In this document: piece by piece, positions 43,278 to 50,696 of the stretch | How the letters are laid out: the number at the start of each line of letters is the position of its first letter | Numbering within the stretch: the first letter of the stretch is position 1 | Assembly (NCBI GenBank): GCA_945957395.1 | Contig: CAMFKE010000005.1 | Location: 64,001 to 128,000, forward strand | Length of the DNA: 64,000 bases | Direction of reading: 5' to 3' | Source: an uncultured Opitutia bacterium | GTDB taxonomy: Bacteria > Verrucomicrobiota > Verrucomicrobiia > Opitutales > UBA953 | Notes under the pieces: model-generated | The model's database searches: none | Seen by the model: the letters and a program-made list of their open reading frames with translations, nothing else | Told to the model about the DNA's origin: nothing | Made by a program: the position numbers and the translations under genes

Positions 43278-44540
43278 ATGCGCTCCACCCTCTACGAATC
43301 CGAAGTTTTCGGCATGGCCTGCCGACAGTTCGACCGGGCCGCGGACCTGCTGAACATGCCCGCCGATCTGCGCGAACGCACCCTGTACCCGCGCCGATGC
43401 CTCTCCGTGCTCATGCCCGTGCGCCTCGACGACGGCCGCGTCGAGATATTCGAGGGGCACCGGGTGCAGCACCACCTGACCATGGGCCCGTGCAAGGGCG
43501 GCGTGCGCTACCACCCCGGCGTGCACATCGGCGAGGTCGCCGCGCTGGCCATGTGGATGACCTGGAAATGCTCGCTGCTCGGGCTGCCCTACGGCGGCGC
43601 CAAGGGCGGCGTGAAAGTGGACCCGTCGAAACTCTCGCCGGGCGAGCTGGAGCGGCTGAGCCGGCGGTACATGTACGAGATGACCCCGTTCGTCGGGCCG
43701 CAGGTGGATGTGATGGCGCCGGATGTCGGCACCAACGCGCAGACCATGGCCTGGATGATGGACACCTACTCGAATGAGAAAGGGCACACCGAACCGGCCA
43801 TCGTCACCGGCAAACCGCCCGAGGTGGGCGGCTCGCTCGGTCGCAAGGAGGCCACCGGCCGCGGCGTCGCGCACCTCTCGCGTCGCCGGCTGGAGACGCT
43901 GAAAATCCCCGCCAACCGGGCGACGGCCATCGTGCAGGGCTTCGGCAATGTGGGCTCGTACGCCGCGCTGGACCTGCACGCCTCCGGGGTGAAGGTCGTG
44001 GGCATCGGCGACGCCACGGTGTCCTTCCACAACCCCGCCGGACTCGACATCCCGAGCGCCTTCGAGCACCAGACCAGGCACGGAAGCCTCGCCGGGTGGC
44101 GCGGCGGCGACACGCTCCCCAACGCCGAACTGCTCGTGCAACCGTGCACCGTGCTGGCGCCCTGCGCCATGGAGCGCGTGATCACGCACGAGAACGCGCC
44201 GAAGCTGCGCTGCCGCATCATCGCCGAAGGCGCGAACGGCCCCACCACCAACCGGGCCGACGAAGTGCTCGCGGCGCGCGGCGACATCGACCTCATCCCG
44301 GATGTGCTGTGCAACAGCGGCGGCGTGGTGGTCTCCTATTTCGAGTGGCTGCAGAACCTCGCCAACGACTACTGGACCCGCGAACGCGTCGACACGAAGC
44401 TCTTCGAGATGCTCGACGCCGCCGACCGGCGCATGGGCGAACGCTCCCGCGAACTCGGCGTGCCCTCCCGCCTCGCGGCGCTCACTCTGGGCATCGGACG
44501 CGTGGCCGAAGCCAAGCGCCTTCGCGGACTCTTCCCCTGA
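43278..44540 (+). CDS. Glutamate dehydrogenase (Glu/Leu/Phe/Val dehydrogenase family)
   Basis: Interconverts glutamate and 2-oxoglutarate plus ammonia. The 420-residue length agrees with the hexameric short class. Substrate region: PVRLDDGRVEIFEGHRVQHH, GPCKGGVRYHPGVHIGEVAALAMWMTWKCSLLGLPYGGAKGGVKVDP with the catalytic and substrate-binding lysines, and APDVGTNAQTMAWMMDTYS. The Rossmann domain has AIVQGFGNVGSYAALDL and AEGANGPTTNRADEVL. I use the ATG at 43278. Cofactor choice cannot be read with certainty; I would call it gudB- or gdhA-like. Confidence 0.93.
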   Translation: MRSTLYESEVFGMACRQFDRAADLLNMPADLRERTLYPRRCLSVLMPVRLDDGRVEIFEGHRVQHHLTMGPCKGGVRYHPGVHIGEVAALAMWMTWKCSLLGLPYGGAKGGVKVDPSKLSPGELERLSRRYMYEMTPFVGPQVDVMAPDVGTNAQTMAWMMDTYSNEKGHTEPAIVTGKPPEVGGSLGRKEATGRGVAHLSRRRLETLKIPANRATAIVQGFGNVGSYAALDLHASGVKVVGIGDATVSFHNPAGLDIPSAFEHQTRHGSLAGWRGGDTLPNAELLVQPCTVLAPCAMERVITHENAPKLRCRIIAEGANGPTTNRADEVLAARGDIDLIPDVLCNSGGVVVSYFEWLQNLANDYWTRERVDTKLFEMLDAADRRMGERSRELGVPSRLAALTLGIGRVAEAKRLRGLFP

Positions 44541-44561
44541 GCCCGCAGGGCGACCGCAGGC

Positions 44562-45074
44562 TCACCAGACGCCCGTCACGGCGTCCTTGATCTGCTTGGC
44601 CAGCTCGCGAGAGACCAGCGGCAGCGTCTGCGACTCGGTGCGCAGGAAACCGTCGTCGGCGTAGGCGGAAAGCCAGGCGCGCACCACGCGGTCCTTCATG
44701 AGCACCTTGCCGTTGCGCGCGTCCACCAGCGTGATTTTCGCGGTGAGCGAAAGCCTGTAGGTGGACGCCTGCACGGTGTCCTTGGGATTCACGGCGGAAA
44801 TTTCGCGACGATACTCGACCAAGGAGACGGAGAGCCTGCCCTGTCCGCCCGAGGGCACCACATGGAGCGCCTTTTCCTGCATCAGCGAATCGGCCAGCTG
44901 CCGGTGGATTTCGGCCTGCATCTGCGGCGCGAAAGTCTCGTTCTTCACCGGTTCGACCGTGATGGACGAAAACGGCGGCTCCCCGCCGGGGCCGAACGCG
45001 TAGTTGCAGCCGGAAACGGCCAACGCGGCCAGCGCGCCGAAGGCGGCGAGACGGAGGCGGAGGCTCGGTTTCAT
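44562..45074 (-). CDS. LptE-like lipopolysaccharide-assembly lipoprotein
   Basis: 170-residue lipoprotein with signal and lipobox (MKPSLRLRLAAFGALAALAVSGC, cysteine at about residue 23). The mature part has the LptE/RlpB pattern: YAFGPGGEPPFSSITVEPVKNETFAPQMQAEIHRQLADSLMQE, that is, a beta strand with VEPVKNET and a helix, followed by STYRLSLTAKITLVDARNGKVLMKDRVVRAW. LptE plugs the LptD barrel that delivers LPS to the outer leaflet. The ATG overlaps the stop of the upstream TPR gene (TGATG), so the two are translationally coupled. The family is divergent, so the assignment is good but not certain. Confidence 0.8.
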   Translation of the reverse strand: MKPSLRLRLAAFGALAALAVSGCNYAFGPGGEPPFSSITVEPVKNETFAPQMQAEIHRQLADSLMQEKALHVVPSGGQGRLSVSLVEYRREISAVNPKDTVQASTYRLSLTAKITLVDARNGKVLMKDRVVRAWLSAYADDGFLRTESQTLPLVSRELAKQIKDAVTGVW

Positions 45075-46222
45075 CACTTGTCGTCGCCGAATCCGGCGGC
45101 GTTCTTGGGCCCGCTCGCGCGCTCGCCGTCGGCGGCCTCGCGGAAGCCCATGGATTCAAGGTTTTGCTGCGACTGCGCGTCCACGAAGTCGCCGGCGTCG
45201 GACTTCGGGTAGCGGCCGAAGATCCAGTCGAGGAGGTTGCGGGGCGGCGGTTCGTCGGCGCGCACCAGGGCGAGCACCTCCTGCGCCTCCTTGGCCGCCG
45301 CGGAATCCGGGGCGACATTGACGGCCTCGTTCAGGAAGATGGCCGCGGCGCGACCGTTGTTGCGCCGGTAGTAGTAGAACTTGCCCAGTTCCAGGCGGTT
45401 GCGCGCCAGCGTGTCGCGCAACTCCAGCACCTTCTGCTGCGCCGCCGGAGCCTGCGGATCCTTCGGGAAAAGGTCCACGAAGTCGCGGTAGTAGTTGAGC
45501 GCGTCGCGCGTGGAACCCTGGTCCCAGTGCGGCCCCATCACGCGACCGGCGTACAGCTCGGCCATCGCGACATAGGCCTTGGGGGTCAGGAAGGAATCCG
45601 GGTAGCGGTAGACCAGGCGTTCGTAGCCGTCGATGGCGTCCTCCTCCTTGTCGATCTCGCGAGCCCACTCGCCCTTCTCATAAAGGGACCAGTCGGCCAT
45701 GGGACCGTAGGGCGCGGCGGCGTTGACCTTGTCAAAGAACTCGAGGGCCTTCTCGTTGTCCTTGAACCAGGGGATCCAGCCCCACAGCCACGGGCGCTCG
45801 CCACGGCGAATGGCCATGGCCACCGCGTACTGCCCCTCGATGACGCGGTCGAAACCGGGGTACTCGGGGTGACGCTCGGGAATGGCGGCGAAGTCCTTGA
45901 ACGCCCGCTCGAACTGGCTGCGGCGCAGGTGGATGACACCCTTCTGATAAAGGGCCTCGGCCTCGTAGTCCGAGCCGGGGAAATCGTCGATGACCTCGTT
46001 GTAGTAGGTGAGCGCCGAATACCAGCTCTCCTCCTCCTGGGCCGCGCGCGCCTTGTTCATCAGGTCCAGCGCGGTCTTGCGCTCCGGCTCGGCGGCCAGG
46101 TCGGCGATGAGCCCGCCTCGCGCCTGCCAGCCCTCCTCGGGCGTCCAGACCAGTTCGGCTCGCGCCGCGAGCGGGGCGAGCGCCAGGGCGGCGAGCGCGA
46201 GAATTCGGGCGGAGACGGTCAT
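45074..46222 (-). CDS. Exported TPR-repeat protein, BamD/YfiO-like
   Basis: 382 residues with a cleavable signal peptide ([22 protein letters not shown]) but no lipobox, and consecutive tetratricopeptide-type helices: AQEEESWYSALTYYNEVIDDFPGSDYEAEALYQKGVIHLRR, then DAIDGYERLVYRYPDSFLTPKAYVAMAELY and DALNYYRDFVDLFPKDPQAPAAQQKV. This resembles BamD-type outer-membrane assembly lipoproteins, though the lack of a lipid anchor means it could be another periplasmic TPR scaffold. The ATG at 46222 is preferred to an upstream in-frame start inside fabH. It is downstream of fabH and overlaps the LptE-like gene by a base, consistent with an envelope-biogenesis operon. Confidence 0.82.
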   Translation of the reverse strand: MTVSARILALAALALAPLAARAELVWTPEEGWQARGGLIADLAAEPERKTALDLMNKARAAQEEESWYSALTYYNEVIDDFPGSDYEAEALYQKGVIHLRRSQFERAFKDFAAIPERHPEYPGFDRVIEGQYAVAMAIRRGERPWLWGWIPWFKDNEKALEFFDKVNAAAPYGPMADWSLYEKGEWAREIDKEEDAIDGYERLVYRYPDSFLTPKAYVAMAELYAGRVMGPHWDQGSTRDALNYYRDFVDLFPKDPQAPAAQQKVLELRDTLARNRLELGKFYYYRRNNGRAAAIFLNEAVNVAPDSAAAKEAQEVLALVRADEPPPRNLLDWIFGRYPKSDAGDFVDAQSQQNLESMGFREAADGERASGPKNAAGFGDDK

Positions 46223-46262
46223 GCGCGGAAAACGGATACGCGAAGGAGAAGGGAGGGAGGGC

Positions 46263-47270
46263 TCAGCGTGCGTCGTGCCACTTGATGAGCGTGGCGCCCC
46301 AGGTGAGGCCGGCGCCGAAGGCGACGAGAAGCACATAGTCGCCATGCTTGAAGCGGCCTTCGCGGTACGCCTCTTCCAGCACCAGCGGGATGGAGGCCGC
46401 CGAGGTGTTGCCGTAGCGGTCGAGATTGATCGGGATGCGGTCCATGCTCACATTGAGCTGCTTGGCCACGGTCTCGATGATGCGCGCGTTCGCCTGATGC
46501 GGCACCACGCAGGTCACCTGGTCGAGGCTCACGCCGCACTTGGCCAGCACCTTCTCGCAGGAGGCCGCCATCACGCGGGTCGCCAGCTTGAAGACCTCCT
46601 TGCCGTTCATGCGGATGAAGTGCTCGCTGTTGGCCACCGTCTCGGGCGTCGCCGGGCGCGCCGCACCGCCCGCGGGGCAGTACAGCAGCTCGGGGTTGGA
46701 GCCGTCGGAGCCCAGCACATTGCCCAGGATGCCCACGTAGGGCTCGTCGCACTTGGAAAGCACCGCCGCGCCGGCGGCGTCGCCGAAGAGCACGCAGGTG
46801 TTGCGGTCCTGCCAGTTCACGAAGCTGGAAAGCTTCTCGGTGCCGACGATGAGAACATTGCGGTAATCACCCGCGCGCAGCATGTGGTGCCCCACCTGCA
46901 GCATGTAAATGAAACCCGAGCAGGCCGCGCCGACATCGAACGCCGGCACCTCCTTGAGTCCCAGCTTGGCCGCCACGAGGCAGGCCGTGGACGGGATCAC
47001 CATGTCGGGCGTCATCGTCGCGCAGATCACCAGGTCGATGTCCTCCTTGGTGAGCCCGGCGCGGGCGATGGCGATCTCGGCGGCCTTCACCGCCATGTCG
47101 GAGGGATTCTCGCCGGGGGCGGCGATGCGACGCTCTCCGATGCCGGAGCGCGTGCGGATCCACTCGTCGGTCGTGTCCACATGCCGGGCAATCTCTTCAT
47201 TCGTGAGTCGGCGCTCGGGCGCATAAGCGCCCAAGCCTCGGATGTAGACGGAGGGAGTCGGAGTTCGCAT
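46263..47270 (-). CDS. fabH: 3-oxoacyl-ACP synthase III
   Basis: Starts fatty-acid synthesis by condensing acetyl-CoA with malonyl-ACP. 335 residues with the full Cys-His-Asn triad: FDVGAACSGFIYML (Cys near residue 117), VVPHQANARIIETVAKQL (His) and NLDRYGNTSAASIPLVL (Asn). The N-terminus TTDEWIRTRSGIGERRIAAPGE is the family substrate-loop region. The ATG at 47270 follows a C-rich tract without a Shine-Dalgarno site. It is first in a minus-strand unit with the TPR and LptE-like genes and is divergent from tRNA-Asn. plsX, its common neighbour, is not here. Confidence 0.96.
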   Translation of the reverse strand: MRTPTPSVYIRGLGAYAPERRLTNEEIARHVDTTDEWIRTRSGIGERRIAAPGENPSDMAVKAAEIAIARAGLTKEDIDLVICATMTPDMVIPSTACLVAAKLGLKEVPAFDVGAACSGFIYMLQVGHHMLRAGDYRNVLIVGTEKLSSFVNWQDRNTCVLFGDAAGAAVLSKCDEPYVGILGNVLGSDGSNPELLYCPAGGAARPATPETVANSEHFIRMNGKEVFKLATRVMAASCEKVLAKCGVSLDQVTCVVPHQANARIIETVAKQLNVSMDRIPINLDRYGNTSAASIPLVLEEAYREGRFKHGDYVLLVAFGAGLTWGATLIKWHDAR

Positions 47271-47365
47271 GGAAGAACCCGGGAGAAAGCCGGAACCGGA
47301 AGCTTTGGGAACAAAAAAAGCCCCCGCCCCGCCGGAGCGCGTTCACAAATTTCTCAAAATCTCCG

Positions 47366-47394
47366 TTGACATACGAAGAACAAACCGCCTTATT
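47366..47394 (+). promoter_or_regulatory. Promoter of tRNA-Asn
   Basis: TTGACA (47366-47371), 17-nt spacer, CTTATT (47389-47394), with an AT-rich upstream patch. The tRNA 5' end is 21 bases further on. Confidence 0.75.
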
Positions 47395-47414
47395 CCGCGA
47401 CCTCGACTCCGAGA

Positions 47415-47489
47415 TGCCCGGTAGCTCAGTGGTAGAGCAGGTGACTGTTAATCACCCTGTCGTAGGTTCAATCCCTACCCGGGCAGCCA
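47415..47489 (+). tRNA. tRNA-Asn (anticodon GTT)
   Basis: Acceptor TGCCCGG with CCGGGCA, D arm GCTC...GAGC with AGTGGTA loop, anticodon stem GGTGA/TCACC around loop CTGTTAA, T arm GTAGG-TTCAATC-CCTAC, discriminator G and an encoded CCA. All stems are complete. Confidence 0.98.
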
Positions 47490-47492
47490 TTT

Positions 47493-47520
47493 AAACCCGC
47501 ACGAAAGTGCGGGTTTTTTT
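47493..47520 (+). terminator. Terminator after tRNA-Asn
   Basis: AACCCGCAC, GAAA loop, GTGCGGGTT, then a run of T, immediately after the tRNA. Confidence 0.9.
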
Positions 47521-47589
47521 GCGCCCCGATTCCCGCCCCAACGCACGCGCGCCCCGCGCGCCCGCTCAAACACTACGCTCCGTGCGCCT

Positions 47590-48771
47590 TCACAGGCGGC
47601 GCAGCGTGCGGTCAAACGCCGGCAGCGCGGCCTCCAGATCGGCCGCGGCGGCGAGCAGACTGACCACCCACCAGGCCTCGTCGGGAGGAAAACCGAAGAA
47701 GTGCCCGGGGTGCAGCGAGACGCCCTCGCGCCGCAGCAGGTCGAGAGCGGAGGCCTCCTCGCCCACACCGCGCGGCAGGCGCAGACAGGCGTACCAGCCG
47801 GCCTCGCGCGGCGCGAGCCGCACCCCGTGACCGGATTCGCGACACCAGGACTCAAGCCGGGCGAAGTTCGCGTCGCACCTCGCGCCGATGGCGTCGCGGC
47901 AGGCGCCGGATTGCTCGAAAATCGCCGGCGCGGCCAGCTGCACGGGCGTGTTCACCGACAGGTAGGTGTCGGCTATGAACTCCAGCCGACGCTTCGCCTC
48001 GCGCCGGAAATCCGACGGACCGGCGACCGCCACCCAGCCCAGCTTCACCTGCGGCAGCGCCGCGATTTTCGAAAAACCGGACAACACGAAGGTCGGCGCC
48101 TGCGCCTCGTCGGCGAAAGTGGCGAGCCGTCCCGCGCCCGCGGCGGGGAAATCCAAAAACACCTCGTCCACGATGAGCGCCAGACCGTGTCGCAGCGCCA
48201 CCCGGCTGAGCGCGGCGCGATCGGCGTCGTCCAGCCCGGAGCCGGTCGGGTTGTTCGGGTTCACGCACAGGATGGCGCGCGCACCCGGCGTGACCGCCGC
48301 GTCCAGGGCGGCCTCGTCCACGCGCCACCCGCCGTCGCGAGCGACCAGCGGGTAGGTCGCCACGCGCACGCACTCCATGGCGCCGAGAAATTCCAGCAGC
48401 GGGTACGAGGGCGTCGGAGCCAGCACGGTGTCGCCCGGGTCGCTCAGCAGCTTCATCAGCCACCCATAACCCTCGCTGGTGCTCGCCGTCAGCACGAGGT
48501 CCTCCGGCGACACCGTCGCGCCGTGGTTGTTTTCATAATACGCGGCCACCGCCTCGCGCGCGCTTCGCAGGCCGCGGGGGTCGGGGTCGTAGCGCACTCC
48601 GTCCGGGTGCGCCAGCGCCCCGCACAGTGCCGCTGGATCCCAGGCGAGCCCGACACGCGAAGGGTTGGCCGCCGTCAGGTCGACGACCGGCAACCCCGCC
48701 TCGCGACGCTCGTGCAGCGCCGCGGACAGCGCGTTCTCCTCCAGACTCCAGGTGAAGCGGCGGGTGAACAT
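47590..48771 (-). CDS. Class I/II pyridoxal-phosphate aminotransferase
   Basis: 393-residue fold-type I aminotransferase. LTASTSEGYGWLMKLLSDPGDTVLAPTPSYPLLEFL is the cofactor phosphate region, CVNPNNPTGSGL holds the conserved Asn, LIVDEVFLDF the Asp that contacts the pyridine ring, and FVLSGFSKIAALPQVKLGW the Schiff-base lysine. The overall pattern is of the aspartate/alanine aminotransferase superfamily; the substrate cannot be assigned from context, since it follows ndk in a translation-linked group. The start at 48771 is reasonable. Confidence 0.88.
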   Translation of the reverse strand: MFTRRFTWSLEENALSAALHERREAGLPVVDLTAANPSRVGLAWDPAALCGALAHPDGVRYDPDPRGLRSAREAVAAYYENNHGATVSPEDLVLTASTSEGYGWLMKLLSDPGDTVLAPTPSYPLLEFLGAMECVRVATYPLVARDGGWRVDEAALDAAVTPGARAILCVNPNNPTGSGLDDADRAALSRVALRHGLALIVDEVFLDFPAAGAGRLATFADEAQAPTFVLSGFSKIAALPQVKLGWVAVAGPSDFRREAKRRLEFIADTYLSVNTPVQLAAPAIFEQSGACRDAIGARCDANFARLESWCRESGHGVRLAPREAGWYACLRLPRGVGEEASALDLLRREGVSLHPGHFFGFPPDEAWWVVSLLAAAADLEAALPAFDRTLRRL

Positions 48772-48840
48772 GGGAAGGGAACGCGGAGCCTCCGACTCGA
48801 AAAAACGGCGCGGCGGCGTCGGCCCCGCGCGCAGCCCGGC

Positions 48841-49254
48841 TCAGACGAGCTCCTCGGGCTTGAAGAAGCGCCGGATTTCGGCGGCGGCGGATTCCGGGGA
48901 ATCCGAAGCGTGCACCACATTCACGGTCGAATCCGTGCCGAGGTCCCCACGGATCGTGCCCGCCGGCGCGTTCTTGGAATTGGTCGGCCCGAGCAGCTCG
49001 CGCACCTTGGCGATAACGCCGGCCCCCTGCAGCACCGCAATGACGACCGGACGCGACGACATGAACGCCTCCAGGCTCGGGTAAAACGGCCTGTCGGCCA
49101 CATGCGCGTAGTGCTCGCGCAGCAGCGCCGGCGACAGACGCGCCATCTTGCACGCCACGATGTCGTATCCGGCCCGCTCAAAGCGGCCCAACACTTCGCC
49201 CACGAGGCGCCGTTCCATGGCGTCGGGCTTGAGGATGATGAGGGTCTTTTCCAT
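48841..49254 (-). CDS. ndk: Nucleoside diphosphate kinase
   Basis: Equilibrates nucleoside di- and triphosphates by a phospho-histidine. 137 residues, full length, from the ATG at 49254 (MEKTLIILKPDAMERRLVGEVLGRFE). Active-site histidine in STVNVVHASDSPESAAAEI; family residues in REHYAHVADRPFYPSL and NAPAGTIRGDLG. An 18-base upstream in-frame start is rejected because family members begin MEKT or close to it. The spacer to rpmE has a terminator, so ndk likely has its own promoter or is partly read through. Confidence 0.97.
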   Translation of the reverse strand: MEKTLIILKPDAMERRLVGEVLGRFERAGYDIVACKMARLSPALLREHYAHVADRPFYPSLEAFMSSRPVVIAVLQGAGVIAKVRELLGPTNSKNAPAGTIRGDLGTDSTVNVVHASDSPESAAAEIRRFFKPEELV

Positions 49255-49332
49255 GCGCCCGGCAGTCCGCACACATTCGCGACGCCGCGCAAGCCGTCTC
49301 CGCGACCGCGTCGCGAACCGCCCCTCCGGGAC

Positions 49333-49364
49333 GCGAAAAAACCCGCCGGTCAGGGCGGGTTTTT
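49333..49364 (-). terminator. Terminator after rpmE
   Basis: AAAACCCGCC and GGCGGGTTTT arms around a short loop, with T-runs on both sides, 28 bases past the rpmE stop on the minus strand. Confidence 0.8.
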
Positions 49365-49391
49365 CCGGGCGTTTCGACTCGGACGCTGCGC

Positions 49392-49643
49392 TTAGGCGCG
49401 GCGACGGGTGAACTTGGAGGTGAACTTCTCCACGCGGCCGGCGGTGTCGACGAAGCGCTTTTCGCCGGTGTAGGCGGGGTGCGAGTCGGCGGTCACATCG
49501 CGCGGGATGACGAAGTATTCCACGCCTTCGATGGTCTTCTTCTCCTTCGACTTGAGGGTCGAGCGGGTGAGAAACTCGCGGCCGGTGGACACGTCGCGGA
49601 AGCAGACGAGGTTGTACTCGGGATGAATGGATTCCTTCGACAT
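49392..49643 (-). CDS. rpmE: 50S ribosomal protein bL31, type B
   Basis: 83 residues; family landmarks SKESIHPEYNLVCFRDVSTGREFLTRST and ADSHPAYTGEKRFVDTAGRVEKFTSKF. It has one cysteine only, without the zinc-binding cysteine pairs of the type A form, so it is the zinc-free paralogue. In some bacteria such paralogues are induced under zinc limitation by Zur; no Zur-box-like palindrome is visible upstream here, and this may be the sole housekeeping copy. rpmJ precedes it in the same direction. Confidence 0.96.
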   Translation of the reverse strand: MSKESIHPEYNLVCFRDVSTGREFLTRSTLKSKEKKTIEGVEYFVIPRDVTADSHPAYTGEKRFVDTAGRVEKFTSKFTRRRA

Positions 49644-49689
49644 GACGAAAAAGGTCTCGGTTGGTGGTTACGGTGATCGCTCGCCCGAA

Positions 49690-49815
49690 TTAGCCCTGAC
49701 GGGCCTTGTAGCGGGGGTGGGTCTTGTTGATCACATAGACGCGACCCTTGCGGCGCACGACCTGGCAATTCGGGTGGCGCTTCTTGAGCGACTTGAGGGA
49801 GGGGCTGACTTTCAT
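49690..49815 (-). CDS. rpmJ: 50S ribosomal protein bL36
   Basis: 41 residues: [18 protein letters not shown] then [23 protein letters not shown]. This is the bL36 pattern with one cysteine instead of four zinc ligands, again the zinc-free type. The ATG at 49815 and TAA at 49690 bound a gene short enough to be missed by length filters. It lies 46 bases upstream of rpmE; the pairing of zinc-free bL31 and bL36 is typical of this variant. Confidence 0.95.
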   Translation of the reverse strand: MKVSPSLKSLKKRHPNCQVVRRKGRVYVINKTHPRYKARQG

Positions 49816-49878
49816 GGCGGTGCCGTTCGTTGTTAAATTTTTGAGAGGGGCGGACGAAAGGTGCCCCCCCGGGGTGTG

Positions 49879-50307
49879 TCAACGGGATTTTTGTTTTTTT
49901 ACAGGAGGGCCGCCCGGCGAGGCGCGTCGGCGCTTGGGGCGCGGCTCGACACCCAGGCGCGGATCGTCGGACAAAACCAATCCGACCAGGGCGCTCGCCA
50001 CGCGCTCGAACGCCGGGTGTTCGCAGGAAATGTAGAGCCACTTGCCCAGCACCGGGTGGCTCGTGAGTTCGGGAAACTCGCCCAGCAGGGCGTCGTGACG
50101 GTCGCGCGAGGTGCACGCGCACACGCCGTTCCACGGCTCGTCGTCCTCCCCGGTGAGCAAAAGGCGCAGCGTCCCCTTCCTATAGAAGGCGGAGCACCCG
50201 AACATGCGCCGCTCCTCGACATCCGTGTGCTCCAGCAGCAGGTCGGATAGCCAGGGCCAGGGCGTGGGGCGGCGCGGGCCTGCGCCGGGCATGTCGAAAC
50301 GGGGCAT
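49879..50307 (-). CDS. TfoX-N-terminal-like small protein
   Basis: 142 residues. VEERRMFGCSAFYRKGTLRLLLTGEDDEPWNGVCACTS recalls the RMFGG-type strand of TfoX N-terminal domain proteins, and the region LTSHPVLGKWLYISCEHPAFERVASALVGLVL is consistent with that small alpha/beta fold. The C-terminal 25 residues are basic and probably disordered (KRRRASPGGPPVKKQKSR). There is no TfoX C-terminal domain, so a role in competence is not implied. It precedes rpmJ with 63 bases between. Confidence 0.65.
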   Translation of the reverse strand: MPRFDMPGAGPRRPTPWPWLSDLLLEHTDVEERRMFGCSAFYRKGTLRLLLTGEDDEPWNGVCACTSRDRHDALLGEFPELTSHPVLGKWLYISCEHPAFERVASALVGLVLSDDPRLGVEPRPKRRRASPGGPPVKKQKSR

Positions 50308-50411
50308 GGTTTCTTATAAGGGAAAGACGGAACGCGCCCCCACTCAGCCTCCCACCCCGCGCCGTGTCCAGTCCCGCCTCCCGTCATCCGCCAATTTGCT
50401 AAAAAATTCTT

Positions 50412-50440
50412 TTGACAGCCAAGGGCGAGAGCGCCTTCTT
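50412..50440 (+). promoter_or_regulatory. Promoter of tRNA-Leu
   Basis: TTGACA (50412-50417), 17-nt spacer, CTTCTT (50435-50440), preceded by an AT-rich stretch (AATTTGCTAAAAAATTC). The tRNA starts 45 bases after the -10 element. Confidence 0.65.
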
Positions 50441-50484
50441 CGCAGCCCTTCACCGGCGGCAACGCTGGACCGAAGAACTCGATT

Positions 50485-50568
50485 GCTCAGGTGGTGAAAT
50501 GGCAGACACGCTAGATTCAGGTTCTAGTGCCGCGAGGCGTAAGGGTTCAAGTCCCTTCCTGAGCACCA
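50485..50568 (+). tRNA. tRNA-Leu (anticodon CAG)
   Basis: Class II tRNA: acceptor GCTCAGG/CCTGAGC, anticodon stem CTAGA/TCTAG around loop TTCAGGT, long variable arm TGCCGCGAGGCGT, T arm AGGG-TTCAAGT-CCCT, discriminator A, encoded CCA. Confidence 0.98.
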
Positions 50569-50575
50569 ATCGATA

Positions 50576-50610
50576 CCCCGCGAACCGCCAAGGTCCGCGG
50601 GGTTTTCGTT
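50576..50610 (+). terminator. Terminator after tRNA-Leu
   Basis: CCCCGCG (50576-50582) with CGCGGGG (50596-50602), then TTTTCGTTT. Confidence 0.8.
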
Positions 50611-50696
50611 TCCCCGTTTCCTCGAAAAAAGAATCGCACCGCGTCGGGGCAACGGAACCCGCGCAAGGAAAGCGTGTCACAAGCAGGCATTCCCCT

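Noticed and set aside
47300-47325. Terminator upstream of fabH at the A-run
   Set aside because: The A-run is followed by a C-rich stretch without a complementary arm, so no hairpin forms.
49644-49878. Zur box controlling the zinc-free rpmE/rpmJ pair
   Set aside because: No ATGTTATAACAT-like palindrome is present upstream of either gene.
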